Positions 10,170 to 21,433 of a DNA stretch of 64,000 nucleotides are shown here, one piece after another; position 1 is the stretch's first letter, and each line of letters opens with the position of its first letter. The notes under the pieces were generated by a model. It did not search any database. It saw nothing but the letters and a program-made list of their open reading frames with translations, and was not told where the DNA came from. A program made the translations under genes and the position numbers. This DNA is from Prionace glauca (lineage: Eukaryota > Chordata > Chondrichthyes > Carcharhiniformes > Carcharhinidae), in contig CM075760.1 in assembly GCA_037974335.1 (NCBI GenBank), positions 35,597,609 to 35,661,608 on the forward strand, written 5' to 3'.

Positions 10170-10241
10170 TTCCCTGACCGGGAATCGAACCCGGGCCGCG
10201 GCGGTGAGAGCGCCGAATCCTAACCACTAGACCACCAGGGA
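10170..10241 (-). tRNA. tRNA-Glu (CTC)
   Basis: The minus strand has acceptor TCCCTGG with TCAGGGA, anticodon CTC in the loop CTCTCAC, and intact boxes. It is the intact parent type for the relics at 6114, 7491, 13086 and 51779. A 16-base perfect palindrome (attgttgt/acaacaat) lies just downstream at 10145-10160. Confidence 0.94.
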
Positions 10242-10309
10242 AGCTGATGAGCACTTTATAAAATATTAATTTATCCATGAGCCACCTGCCTTTTGTTTTA
10301 TTTCTACAC

Positions 10310-10520
10310 AGGGACACAATCTCAGGATAAGGAGCTGACGATTCAGGACTGAGATCAGGAGAAATTGCTTCACTCAAAGGCTGGTGAATCTTGGGAATTC
10401 TCTACTCCGGAGGGTTCTGATGCTCCATCATTGAACACATTTCAGTTTGGGTTAGACTGATTTATGATCATTCCAGGAATGAATGGAAACAGGAATATGG
10501 AATTGGAACAAATACTCAGC
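10310..10520 (+). mobile_element. Old LINE tail in duplicated flank
   Basis: 'ggagaaattgcttcactcaa', 'gaattctct' and 'catcattgaacacatttcag' mark the 3' part of the same old LINE seen at 7200-7340, 52800-52940 and, inverted, 2756-2880. It came along with the duplicated tRNA segments. Confidence 0.55.
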
Positions 10521-10560
10521 CACAAGTTCATTTTTCAATTTTTTTTATGTTTAAAGGTAT

Positions 10561-10665
10561 AATTACACATATATATTATATATATATGATATATATATAT
10601 ATGTAATGGTGTACAGATATATTTATATGTGTATATGTATATATAATGTTATATGTAATATGCTT
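10561..10665. repeat. (TA)n-rich microsatellite
   Basis: About 100 bases of mainly alternating TA with short interruptions. Confidence 0.9.
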
Positions 10666-10816
10666 GAAGTCAATAGTCATTAAATAATGTTGGTAATACC
10701 AGATAACAGTACAACCGGGAACAATTCACACCTATTTTTTATTGGCACCCACGGTCCCATTGCCAACAGGCAACTGTTTAACCGTGAATGCTGATGGTGA
10801 GGAAATAGTAAAATTC

Positions 10817-10834
10817 CGTCCCTGGGTGGTCTCG
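10817..10834 (-). pseudogene. tRNA-Asn 3' stub
   Basis: An 18-base stub matching the 3' end of tRNA-Asn (CGTCCCTGGGTGGTCTCGA on the + strand), preceded by the same flank as the intact copies (10740-10816 against 11810-11870 and 53140-53220). The rest of the gene is missing. Confidence 0.6.
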
Positions 10835-11575
10835 ATTTCTGAACGGACTAAGGAAAAAAATGAGCGCCAAGGAATGGAAAATCCAGCGAAAAAGAGACAT
10901 GTGTCCAATTATAATGAAATATTATTTGATAATGTCTGGATGATAAAATGGACAAATCTTTAAATCACAAAATGGTAAGTTTATACAATAATTAGCTGGT
11001 AATCGACATGTTCAGTAACCGGAAGGTAAATATGAATGCAAGTATTAAATTCGCTATCCTTTGGCCAGATTTCCCTGTGAATTTTACTGACAGAGATATT
11101 AATGCCATTGCTCTACTGATTGTTCCCTTTCCATGGAAACAGGGAAATAAATTTTCCTCAAATATCTTCTCAAACCTGCTGCACTAACCTTGTGATTAAA
11201 ATGATACATCACCGCCATCTGCTGGCGGCCCACAGAGACTGCAGGCGCTGGGGCTTGTGAGTCTGCGAACCGGTTACTGAAATATAAATATTGAACGATA
11301 TTGTCCGAGATTGGAGTTTGTAAAAGGATCTCGGCTGGCGTATTCGCCCTTTTTATAACCAGGCACCGCAGATAAACCCTGTTCTTCATTTCCTATTGAG
11401 AGATAATGTCTGGAGATTGAAGTTGGGATTATTTGAAACTTCAAATTGTACATTCGATGCAGTTATCAGAGTTAATCAAATTCAGAATCTTAGTGGGTAA
11501 ACATTGCTGCCCTCTGCAATTCGCTTGTCAGACATTTTCACGGTTTAGTCTTAAAAAAGGTACAAAGAATCAGAC
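10835..11575. other. Gene-free stretch
   Basis: I recognise no gene or repeat family here. Confidence 0.45.

Positions 11576-11576
<1 letters not shown>

Positions 11577-11610
<34 letters not shown>
11577..11610 (+). repeat. (CA)n microsatellite
   Basis: About 15 CA units, followed by a degenerate 'acacagattcagggacacatatagatgcagggg' tract to about 11760. Confidence 0.95.
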
Positions 11611-11611
<1 letters not shown>

Positions 11612-11872
11612 GTATTGGAGCCGACAGAGAAACAAGGGGGCATACACAGATTCAGGGACACATATAGATGCAGGGGCACACTAGATTCAGATACACCAAG
11701 ATTCAGGCGCAGACATGTAGAGATCCTGGTGACTCGAAAGATACAAGGGCACACACAATGTCTCGGCTTGTACACGACCAAACTCTCTCTCGTGGTTCCA
11801 AACTTTTCAATGAGTTGAAGCAGGCAACTGTTTTACCCGTGAATGCTGATAGTGAGAAAAATAACAAAAATC

Positions 11873-11946
11873 CGTCCCTGGGTGGTCTCGAACCACCAAC
11901 CTTTCGGTTAACAGCTAAACGCGCTGACCCATTGCGCCACAGAGAC
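11873..11946 (-). tRNA. tRNA-Asn (GTT)
   Basis: On the minus strand a full tRNA-Asn with anticodon GTT (CTGTTAA), acceptor GTCTCTG with CAGGGAC, and B box GGTTCGAGACC. One mismatch lies in the anticodon stem (TTTAG against CCGAA). A TTTTT run downstream (about 11864-11869) fits Pol III termination. Confidence 0.88.
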
Positions 11947-12387
11947 TGAGACAACAGCAGTTAAATATATTCTAAACGAGTGTGTCAATGACCACAATTC
12001 TATTTCTGAAAACCTGTTCCAGAACTGCAGCATGACCGCACTGTTTACAATTCTATACAAGTCTCTTTAGTTCCGTTGATCTCGCAGCACTGCTGTAGTG
12101 TGTTGGTTATTCCCTTTCTCCTATGAACGGGCAGGTAAAATGAATCCATGTTTCTTATCACAGGCAGGAATTCAACGGGAGGGAAGGGAACGAACCACCA
12201 GTAGCCCAACGATCCAATACTTTCCACTCAATCATCAATAATAACGTTCACAACTGCACCTCCTTCCGAATATTGTGATCCATTTCCCTCGCGATTTGTT
12301 CCAATACTGAATATTTCCCTTGTTTTCTCCTAATTTTGGCAGGAGATTCGCGTCAATATACAGGGTGAACGGAGAAAGAAGAAGCTT
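11947..12387. repeat. Duplicated spacer (copy B)
   Basis: Matches 2040-2400 inverted and 53295-53690 direct ('ctacagcaat/gctgtagtgtgttgg', 'cctatgaacgggcaggtaaa'). It links tRNA-Asn to tRNA-Gly in this copy, so the ancestral block held both. Confidence 0.7.
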
Positions 12388-12458
12388 TGCATTGGCCGGG
12401 AATCGAACCCGGGCCTCCCGCGTGGCAGGCGAGAATTCTACCACTGAACCACCAATGC
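12388..12458 (-). tRNA. tRNA-Gly (GCC)
   Basis: A perfect cloverleaf on the minus strand: acceptor GCATTGG with CCAATGC, anticodon GCC in CTGCCAC, and B box GGTTCGATTCC. It is the undamaged counterpart of 1027-1096. Confidence 0.95.
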
Positions 12459-12539
12459 TGTTCTTGTTAGTCCAACCCCTACATGCTCTCTCTTCCTTCA
12501 CACTCAGCAGCATTGTAATTTTCTGACTTTATCTTTTCG

Positions 12540-12912
12540 TTCCCCAAATGCCCACAAATGCTCTCACTCAAATCTCACACGCAACATCGCACAAGCCTCT
12601 CATGCTGTTCAACACCTTCCTTTCATTCACAACCACATCTCAAACTTTCAACCTTCCTCCAAAACACAAACACTCTGCAACAGTCCCCCTCTCACACAGC
12701 CTCATTCTCCCAAATAAGCCTCTGCTTTCATCACATCAGTCTAAACACACTTAAAACGTATTCAAATGATTTGCACACCGCCTCTTGCACTCAACCCATA
12801 TCACTACAATACGCATCATGCCATTCTGCAAAAGCTTTAAGTTGCTACTTTTCTTCAAAGCTGGTACCCAGTGCGACACCAGGCCAAACCTCCACTTTCA
12901 ACACTTGATAAC
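12540..12912. other. G-poor strand-asymmetric tract
   Basis: About 370 bases very poor in G on the + strand, rich in C, A and T. The long open frames it allows (such as 12558-12908) reflect composition and match no family. Confidence 0.6.
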
Positions 12913-12929
12913 ACTTATATAGGGTTACA

Positions 12930-13050
12930 AGTTAGCTCGGAATGAGTTAAAAAAAATAGGAGAGCTAGGAGGGGGCACGAGAAGTCCTGGGCAAGTCGGA
13001 TAAAGGAAAACCCCAAAGCTTTTTACTCTTACGTTAAAAATGCATTAAAT
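12930..13050 (+). mobile_element. CR1 LINE fragment
   Basis: 'ggagggggcacgagaagtcc' then 'aaccccaaagctttttac' corresponds to the 'ARRGHEKTLAGKIKENPKAF' linker of CR1 ORF2, as seen intact in the element at 18369-21433. It is short and frame-broken. Confidence 0.6.
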
Positions 13051-13085
13051 CTTCACATATCGGGGCTAGTCTGCGATATCTGAAA

Positions 13086-13117
13086 GCAATGAATCCTAAC
13101 CACGAGACCCCCAGGAT
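13086..13117 (-). pseudogene. tRNA-Glu 5' fragment
   Basis: The minus strand reads CCTGGGGGTCTCGTGGTTAG then GATTCATTGC, the first 30 bases of a tRNA-Glu. The remainder is absent. Confidence 0.5.
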
Positions 13118-13488
13118 CCCATCTGCCTGATTCTCCCAGACACTGGTTACAGGAATGTGCACAGCGCCAATTGTCCGCACTCACACACTCCTTCCTGTCT
13201 GTTAAGATTTGAAATTGTTTATATTTTCACATTGGCTTCCAGTGTGATGAAATCAGAGCTGTGATAAGCTGATGTTGTTCAGTGGATTTACTGCAGTAAG
13301 GTTTATGTCAGTTCGATGCAAACATTGGTGTTTGAATGTAGTCAGTTACAGTGAAATTTAATACGTTGGAAAGTAGCCTACTCGCTTTTACAGGAGGAAC
13401 CAGCAAGGGCAACGGCACTGATATTTCTCCCTGCTGTTCAAATTGGCACAAGTATTGATCCACGATTTTCAAGATTCACCCCGTGTTG

Positions 13489-13560
13489 GGTTCTGTGGTG
13501 TAATGGTTAGCACTCTGGACTCTGAATCCAGCGATCCGAGTTCAAATCTCGGCAGAACCT
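13489..13560 (+). tRNA. tRNA-Gln (CTG)
   Basis: A complete cloverleaf: acceptor GGTTCTG with CAGAACC, anticodon CTG in ACTCTGAAT, and B box GAGTTCAAATC. A TTTT run follows within five bases. Both flanks match those of the decayed copy at 3148 ('ggaaccagcaagggcaa' upstream). Confidence 0.95.
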
Positions 13561-13830
13561 TGTTTTAATTTGCAAATACAGATGATGGATTGGCAGAAGG
13601 GTGTTTCGTTTAAATTTATCACCAAATCCAAATCGAAAGAAAAATTTGCCAGCCCGTTGAACTGCTGTTACTCAATTCAAGGGCAATTAGGATTGGTAGT
13701 AAATGAATAAAGACAATCTCAATAATGGACCTTTTCCTCACAAGTAAAAGCAAACTTTCTGACAGTTCATGTGCCTGAAACTTTCGAAACATCGAGCTAA
13801 TATGTAACAACTATCCTAATGATCACATGT

Positions 13831-13903
13831 GGGCCGGTGGCGCAATGGATAACGCGTCTGACTACGGATCAGAAGATTCCAGGTTCGACTCCTGGTTGGC
13901 TCA
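13831..13903 (+). tRNA. tRNA-Arg (ACG)
   Basis: A complete cloverleaf with anticodon ACG, loop CTACGGA, acceptor GGGCCGG with TTGGCTC (wobble pairs), and B box GGTTCGACTCC. It lies about 270 bases after tRNA-Gln, as the Arg copy at 4197 follows the Gln relic at 3148, though that Arg is inverted. Confidence 0.9.
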
Positions 13904-14576
13904 GTACAAACCTTTAAAAGGTGTTCATAAATTCCTTGTTACTTTCGATGAAAAAAGTATTTAATATCTTTATACTTATTCAGACAAATGTTTGCAAGCA
14001 TATTTTCAGCTTCTCTGGAGAAAGTAATGTTAGGAAATTGCTAATGAACAGCAACCGACTATTTTACGTTATTTTTTTCGGGAAAAAAATCATTCAATAA
14101 GATTAGGATGTTAAATAAATGCTAACCGCAAATACATTTTGGACAAAATTCAACATGTCTTTGAGAATTTACACAATTTTGTCATTTTTTTCATAAAATT
14201 CAGCATTTCTGATTTTGGAGAAAGCATTTCAAGCTGAGGTCAGAGCAGAGATAATATGACTGTAACATCGAGATTCTGATAATATTCAGCACCAAACTGA
14301 AATCATACAGACTTCCCTCACCCTAGCATGTTTCAGATGGTGATTAACTATGTTAGTCTGCACCTAAACCTATTAAATTGTCTTGTAGACTCGATTACTT
14401 GCTGATATGTGCAGGTGTCAAAATAGGAACGTTTCTTTCCTGACAATGCATCAAACAATTTATCATTTCTTATTTGACACAAAGCATTTGAGGCCGAGGC
14501 CAGAGCGAAGATACTATGTAGGTAACATCGAGATTCAGATAATGTTCAGGAACAAAATGCCCCGGCCGATGAAGGC
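13904..14576. other. Gene-free stretch
   Basis: AT-rich. Two related segments near 14220-14350 and 14460-14570 share 'gtaacatcgagattc..ataatgttcag', which also resembles 9595-9640, so they are weak local repeats. No gene seen. Confidence 0.5.
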
Positions 14577-14785
14577 ATGCTTTAAGGTGCGAGGGGCAAG
14601 GTTTCAAGGAGATTGACATGGCAGATTTTTTGCACAGAGAGCAATGGATGCCTGGAACTCGCTGCTGGGGGAGAGATAGTAGAAGCGGATGCTGTTGTGA
14701 CTTTTAAGTCATTGACAAGTACATGAATAGGATGGGAATAGAGGGATATGGTCCCGGAAGGATAGGGGGTTTTAGATGAGTCGGG
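14577..14785 (+). mobile_element. LINE 3' tail (separate fragment)
   Basis: 'gtgcgaggggcaaggtttcaagg', 'gcctggaactcgctgctggggg' and 'gggaatagagggatatggtcc' are the end of a CR1-type ORF2 (WNSLPxEVVEA) and its tail. It is joined directly to the next LINE at about 14786. Confidence 0.65.
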
Positions 14786-16628
14786 CAGCATGATTTTGGC
14801 TGATAGGATTAAGGAGAACCCTAAGGCGTTTTACAGGTATGTCAAGAACAGAAGGTTGGTTAGGACAAGATTAGGGCCAGTTACAGACAGTAGAGGGAAG
14901 TTGTGTGTGGAACCGGAGGAGATTGGAGAGGCGTTGAACCAATATTTCTCTTCGGTGTTCACGCAAGGGGACAGGAATGTAGCTGAGGAGGACACTGGGG
15001 TGCAGGGGTGTGTAATAGATAGTATTGCAGTTGATACGGGGGATGTGCTGGATATTTTAGAGGGATTGAAAGTAGATAAGTCCCCTGGTCCAGATGGGAT
15101 TTACCCTAGGATTCTTTGGGAGGCAAGAGGGGTGATTGCGGAGCCTCTGGCTCTGATCTTCAGGTCGTCGTTAGTCTCTGGTATAGTACCAGAAGATTGG
15201 AGGACAGCAAATGTTGTCCCATTGTTTAAGAAGGGGAGAAGGGACTTCCCTGGGAATTATAGACCGGTGAGTCTTACTTCTGTGGTGGGTAAGGTTTTGG
15301 AAAGGATTATTAGAGACAGGATTTATAGTTATTTGGAAAGTAATGAGTTGATTAGAGACAGTCAGCATGGTTTTGTAGCGGGTAGGTCATGCCTTACTAA
15401 CCTTATCGAGTTCTTTGAGAAAGTGACCAAAGAGGTGGATAGGGGTAAGGCAGTTGATGTGGTGTTTATGGATTTTAGCAAGGCGTTTGATAAGATTCAC
15501 CATGGTAGGCTTCTGCAGAAAATGCAGATGTATGGGATTGGGGGTGATCTAGGTAATTGGATCAGGAATTGGCTAGCAGATAGGAGACAGAGAGTGGTGG
15601 TTGATGGGAAATATTCGTCATGGAGTTCGGTTACAAGTGGTGTGCCTCAGGGATCTGTTTTGGGGCCACTGCTGTTTGTAATTTTTATTAATGATCTGGA
15701 TGAGGGTATAGTTGGGTGGATTAGTAAGTTTGCTGATGACACCAAAGTCGGAGGTGTGGTAGATTGTGAGGAAGGGTGTCATAGTTTGCAGGATGACTTA
15801 GATAGGTTGCAGAGCTGGGCTGAGAGGTGGCGGATGGAGTTTAATGTGGAGAAGTGTGAGGTAATTCATTTCGGTAGGAATAACAGATGTGTTGAGTATA
15901 GGGCTAACGGGAGGACTTTGAATAGTGTGGAGGAGCAGAGGGATCTAGGTGTATGTGTACATAGATCCCTGAAAGTTGGGAATCAAGTGGATAAGGTTGT
16001 TAAGAAGGCATACGGAGTTTTGGCATTTATTGGTAGGGGGATTGAATTTAGGAGTCGCAGCGTCATGATGCAACTGTACACATCTCTGGTGCGGCCGCAC
16101 TTGGAGTTTTGTGTGCAGTTCTGGTCCCCACATTACAGGAAGGATGTGGAGGCTTTGGAGAGGGTGCAGAGGAGGTTTACCAGGATGTTGCCTGGTATGG
16201 AGGGGAGATCCTATGAGGAGAGATTGAGAGATTTGGGGTTGTTTTCGCTGGAAAGAAGGCGGCTAAGAGGGGATCTCATTGAAACATATAAGATGATTAG
16301 AGGTTTAGACAGGGTAGATAGTGATAGCCTTTTTCCTAGGATGGAGAAAGCTAGCACGAGGGGGCACGATTTTAAATTAAGGGGGGGTAGTTATAGGACA
16401 GATGTCAGGGGTAGGTTCTTTACCCAGAGGGTGGTGAGGGACTGGAATGCCCTGCCAGCTGCAGTTGTAAATGCACCTAGTTTGGGGGCGTTTAAAAGAT
16501 CTGTGGATAGGTTTATGGATGAAAAGGGATTGGTTTAGGCTAGTGGGTCATTGTTTTGTAACTGGTCGGCGCAACATCGTGGGCCGAAGGGCCTGTTCTG
16601 CGCTGTAATGTTCTATGTTCTATGTTTA
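14786..16628 (+). mobile_element. CR1 LINE, 5'-truncated, RT ORF open
   Basis: An open frame of 582 codons (14790-16538) covers the reverse transcriptase of a CR1-clade LINE. Recognisable blocks are SPGPDGIYPRIL, PGNYRPVSLTSVVGK, SQHGFVAGRSCLTN, VFMDFSKAFDKI, SGVPQGSVLGPLLF, and the catalytic FADD motif in place of YADD. The thumb region ends with GRFFTQRVVRDWNALP. The endonuclease part is missing, since the element begins in the linker. The 3' end carries the 'GTAATGTTCTATGTTCTATG' signature. It is inserted at the point where the GPR139-like exon at 16629-16774 breaks off. Confidence 0.9.
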
Positions 16629-16774
16629 AAAGTAGATGCGACCGATCCGATTGAGGATGACGGCAGAAATGATGACCAGGAAATCACTCACCGCAATCGC
16701 CACCAGGTAGTAGGTGATGCACCGGGAGAGTCCACACCGTCCTCGGCATAAGATTACAATCGCCAACAAGTTGG

Positions 16775-17488
16775 CTGTGAGAGGTAAAAAAATAGTGAAA
16801 CATTACAGAGCGGAATCTAAACACCAGTTACTGACTCATCCAATCAATTACCAAATCCGTCCTGATCTCACCCTTTGCCTCAGACTGCCGCAGTTGGTGT
16901 TCGTTCAATATCCAAAGCTGAACTAAACATGTGTCATTGTAGAAAACATTGCAATCTGAGCTCGCCACAAACTCTGTATCCTGGTCAGCACATGGTTAGT
17001 TACCCAACTTCAGCTCATTCGGAATAATTACCACTGATGCCGTTGTTCATAACAGGCCCAGTACATTAATCAAGTCTATGCTCGCTGATCTTTACTGATT
17101 CCCAGTGCAGCAGTGTCTCGTTTTTAATAATCTCATCCTCATCTGTCAATGCCGTCATAGTATCTTCATCCCAGGTCCTTGTAGCTTCCTGCAGCTTACC
17201 TCCAACTCTGTCCCCTTGGGTGTCCCTGATATTTATCCCACCATAGTTGCATCTTTAGCTGCCGAGGCCCTAATATCTGGAACTTCCGCTCTCAACGGTT
17301 GTTTCTCGCCACCTCTCTTTAGGACTTCCATTGTAACCTAACTCTTTGATCAAATTTTGTATGAAATATTTACTTATGTCCTTCGGTTTTAAATGTCTTT
17401 GTGAAAGCTCCCCCCATAAGTACTGCAGTGGCTGGAGAAACAAAAGCAGCTTTACCTTTTCCACTGGCGATCAGAGATGAGTAATAAT
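16775..17488. other. Intron remnant of the disrupted receptor
   Basis: Between exon 2 and the SINE at 17489. I see no other coding or repeat signal that I can name. Confidence 0.5.
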
Positions 17489-17795
17489 GGGCGGCATGGT
17501 GGCACAGTGGTTATCACTTCTTCCTCACAGTGACAGGAACCCGGGTTAAATTGCGAGACACTGTGTGGAGTTTGTATGTTCTCCCCGTTTCTGCATGGGT
17601 TTCCCCTGGGCAGTCCTATTTCCTCCCACAGTCCAAAGATGTGAGTGTTAGGTTAATTGGCCATGCTAAATTGCCCCTTTGTGTCAGGGGTACTAGCAAT
17701 GTAATTACGAGGGATTAAGGGGATAGGGCTGGGTGGGATTATGGTCGGTGGAGACTCGATGGGCCGAATGGCCTCCTTCTGATACTTCTGTTCTA
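17489..17795 (+). mobile_element. tRNA-derived SINE
   Basis: Starts 'gggcggcatggtggcacag', a degraded Pol III A box, then a B-box-like 'gggttaaattgc'. The body has 'tcctcccacagtccaaagat', 'ggttaattggccatgctaaa' and ends 'gatgggccgaatggcctcc'. Same family as the better copy at 55833. Confidence 0.85.
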
Positions 17796-18362
17796 AATGT
17801 TGACCTTGCCACAGACACCCATAAAAATATCCAAACGAGAAATCAAATGTAGAAATTTATCAGCACAAGTAAAACGTGCATCACAGATTTAAACTCTTGA
17901 GTGTCCATTCATCCGATTGAAACCTTTCCTTAATTAAATCCTATGACTACATGAATACTGGGGGCTTCCCAGTATTGTATACCAATTGTATACAATTCCA
18001 ATCATGGTATTGTAACTATTCAGTCATTGCAGCTGCCGCACTGCAAATTCTTGTGATCACGATATGATTTTTCTTTAATATCGGATTTCATCTAATTCAA
18101 AGAATGCAATGTAATAGTTAATTCACCAATAAATCACGGCACGAAAATACATGGTACTTCTCTGTTACGCGGTATTGGTCCAAAATTGCATTCAGAACAC
18201 CAGCGAATTTTGCTACCTTTAATGAAACTCAGAGTTAAACAATATAACAGATGCAAAGTCATCAATTATAGTTCAAATTAGGCTACCCAGTTAAATGCAT
18301 TTCTACCTTTGTGCAGCATATTAAGTTGAATAATATCTTGGAATGTTCTATGACTCAATCAA
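17796..18362. other. Gene-free intron stretch
   Basis: AT-rich. I see nothing recognisable apart from short palindromic bits near 17970-17995 (tgtatacc/aattgtataca). Confidence 0.5.
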
Positions 18363-18368
18363 GTAAAG

Positions 18369-21300
18369 CATAGAACATAGAACATAGAACATAGAACATT
18401 ACAGCACAAACAGGCCCTTCGGCCCTCGAGTTGCGCCGATCGCATCAACCCCACCAATCTATAGACCTATCTATAACCCCCAATCCCATTAAACCCCATA
18501 TACTCATCCAGAAGTCTTTTAAAAGACCCCAGCGAGTTCGCCTCCACCACCGACGACGGCAGCCGATTCCAATCACTCACTACCCTCTGAGTGAAAAACT
18601 TACCCCTAACATCACCTCTGTACTTCCCTCCCCGCACCTTAAATCTGTGTCCTCTCGTAGCGACCATGTCAACCCGGGGAAATAGCCTCTGAGAGTCCAC
18701 CCTATCTATTCCTCTCAACATTTTATAAACTTCTATCAGGTCGCCTCTCAACCTTCGCCTCTCCAGGGAAAAGAGTCCCAGCTCCCTCAACCTATCTTCA
18801 TAAGGCATGCCTCCCAGTCCAGGCAACATCCTTGTAAATCTCCTCTGCACCCTTTCAATAGCTTCTACGTCTTTCCTATAGTGAGGCGACCAGAACTGCG
18901 CACAGTACTCCAAATGAGGCCTGACGAGGGTCCTGTAAAGTTGCAGCATTACCTCCCGACTCCTAAACTCAATCCCTCGATTAATGAAGGCCAGTACACC
19001 ATACGCCTTCTTGACCACCTCCTCCACCTGCGAGGCCGATTTAAGAGTCCTGTGAACCCGGACCCCGAGATCCTTCTGCTCTTCAACGCTACTAAGACCC
19101 CTGCCCTTAATAGTGTACTCGTTCATCCCGTTGGTTCTGCCGAAATGGACTACTACACATTTATCCGCGTTGAAGTCCATCTGCCACTTCTCCGCCCATT
19201 CCTGCATCCTATCTATGTCCTGCTGCAACTTTTGACATCCTTCCAGACCATCCACAACACCGCCGACCTTCGTGTCATCAGCGAATTTGCTAACCCATCC
19301 CTCCACTTCCTCATCCAGGTCATTTATGAAAATGACAAACAACAAGGGTCCCAGAACAGATCCCTGGGGCACCCCACTGATGACTGACCTCCATTCCGAT
19401 AAAGACCCATCCACAACCACTCTCTGCCTTCTGCAGGCAAGCCAGTTCTGGATCCACAAGGCCAAAGGCCCTTGGATCCCATGCCCTCTCACCTTCTCAA
19501 GAAGTCTTGCATGGGGGACCTTATCAAAAGCCTTGCTGAAGTCCATGTACACTACGTCCACGGCACTTCCTTCGTCAATGTGTTCAGTCACATTATCGAA
19601 GAACTCAACTAGGCTCGTAAGGCACGACCTGCCCTTGACAAATCCATGCTGACTATTCCTGATCATGTCAAACCTCTCCAAATGGTCGTAAATCTTGTCC
19701 CTCAGAAGCCTCTCCATCAACTTACCAACCACTGAGGTCAGACTCACCGGGCGGTAATTTCCCGGGCTATCTCTGTTCCCTTTCTTGAAAATAGGGATTA
19801 CATCCGCAATCCTCCAATCTTCCGGAACCTCTCCCGTCTCCATTGACGACGCAAAGATCATCGCCAAGGGCTCTGCAATCACTTCCCTGGCCTCCCACAG
19901 TATCCTGGGGTACATCCCATCTGGTCCCGGCGACTTATCTACCTTGATAGAATTCAAAAGTTCTAACACATCCTCCGCTTTAATGTCCACGTACTCAATC
20001 TTTTCCACCTGCTGCAAGTCCATAGCAAGATCTCCCAAATCAGCTTCCACTGTGAATACTGATGCAAAGTACTCATTAAGCACCTCCGCCATTTCTTCTG
20101 GTTCTACACAGACCTTTCCCCCTGCATCTTTTATAGGTCCTATCCTTTCCCTTCTCACCCTTTTACCTTTCACATACTTATAGAAGGCCTTGGGATTTTC
20201 TTTAATCTTACCCGCCAAGGTCTTCTCATGACCCCTTCTGGCTCTCCTAATTTCCCTTTTAACCTCCTTTCTACAGTCCTTATATTCTTCAAGATCCTTA
20301 ACCTCTCCTAGTTCCCTGAACCTTTTATATACCTTCCTTTTCCTCCTGACTAGGTTCAACACAGCCTTCGTGCACCACGGTTCCCGCGACCTACCAAAAC
20401 CCCCTTGCCTTATCGGAACATTGTCATGCAGAGCGCCAGACAAACATTCCTTGAATATCCGCCACCTTCCTTCGGTACTCTTCCCTAAGAATGCCTCCTT
20501 CCAGTTTATTTGTCCAAGTAACTTCCTGACTTCTTCGTATCTCCCCTTATTCCAGACAAACACCTTCCTAGCCTGTCTGATCCTATCTCGTTCCAATGCA
20601 ATTGTGAAGGAGATAGAATTATGATCACCATTCCCAAGATGCTCTCCTACCGAGAGATCCATCACCTGCCCTGGTTCATTCGCCAGTACCAGGTCAAGTA
20701 CTGCCTCACCCCTCGTAGGCTTGTCCACATACTGTGTCAGGAAACCTTCCTGAACACACCTAACAAACTCCTCTCCAGCCGAACCCCTTACTCTAGGGAT
20801 ATTCCAGTCGATGTTTGGGAAATTGAAGTCTCCCATCACGACCACTCTGTTTTTAATACATTTCTCCAGAATCTGGTTCCCTATCTGCACTTCAACTTCC
20901 CTGTCACTATTGGGCGGCCTATAGAATACACCCAGCAAAGTTTTCGACCCTATGCTGTTCGTAACTTCCACCCACAGAGACTCTGTAGAAAGTCCCTCCA
21001 CGGCATCCTCTTTCTCTGCAGCCATGACACTGTCCCTTATTAACAGTGCCACTCCACCACCTCTTCCGCCAGCCTCCCTGTCCTTCCTGAAACATCTGAA
21101 ACCTGGCACCTGAAGTACCCAGTCCTGTCCCTGAGACATCCAAGTCTCCGTAATGGCCACCACATCACATTCCCAAGCAGCTATCCACGCCCTAAGCTCA
21201 TCTACCTTATTTACTATACTCCTTGCATTAAAATATACACACTTCAGCCCCTCAGTCTGGGCATTTCCCTTCTCCACCTCCTGTCTAACTTCCCTCCCAT

Positions 21301-21433
21301 GTTTCCTGCAGTCCTCCCCTACCTTTAAAGTATTAAAGCACATGCATTTCAAACCCTGCTCCGCCCCACCCCCACTACGCCGTGCCTTGCATTCCCCATC
21401 TATGCCCCCCTCCCTTTCACCCCCTCTACTCAA
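18369..21433 (-). mobile_element. CR1 LINE with intact ORF2 (988 codons)
   Basis: One uninterrupted minus-strand frame (21433-18467) encodes an AP-type endonuclease followed by a reverse transcriptase. Endonuclease landmarks in order: VYFNARSIVNK, AITETW, GGRGGGVALLIRDS, LLGVFYRPPNSD, VVMGDFNFPNIDW and NGDHNSISF. RT landmarks: SPGPDGMYPRILWEA, PGNYRPVSLTSVVGK, VYMDFSKAFDKVPH, SGVPQGSVLGPLLF and SKFADDTKVGG (FADD catalytic pair). The C-terminal part includes RRFTRMLPGL and FFTQRVVSDWN. About 100 bases of 3' UTR end in four copies of the 'TATGTTC' type repeat (18370-18402). No ORF1 precedes it, so it is 5'-truncated in the element sense. An open ORF of this length points to a recent insertion. 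It sits in the intron of the disrupted receptor, in the same orientation. Confidence 0.95.
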
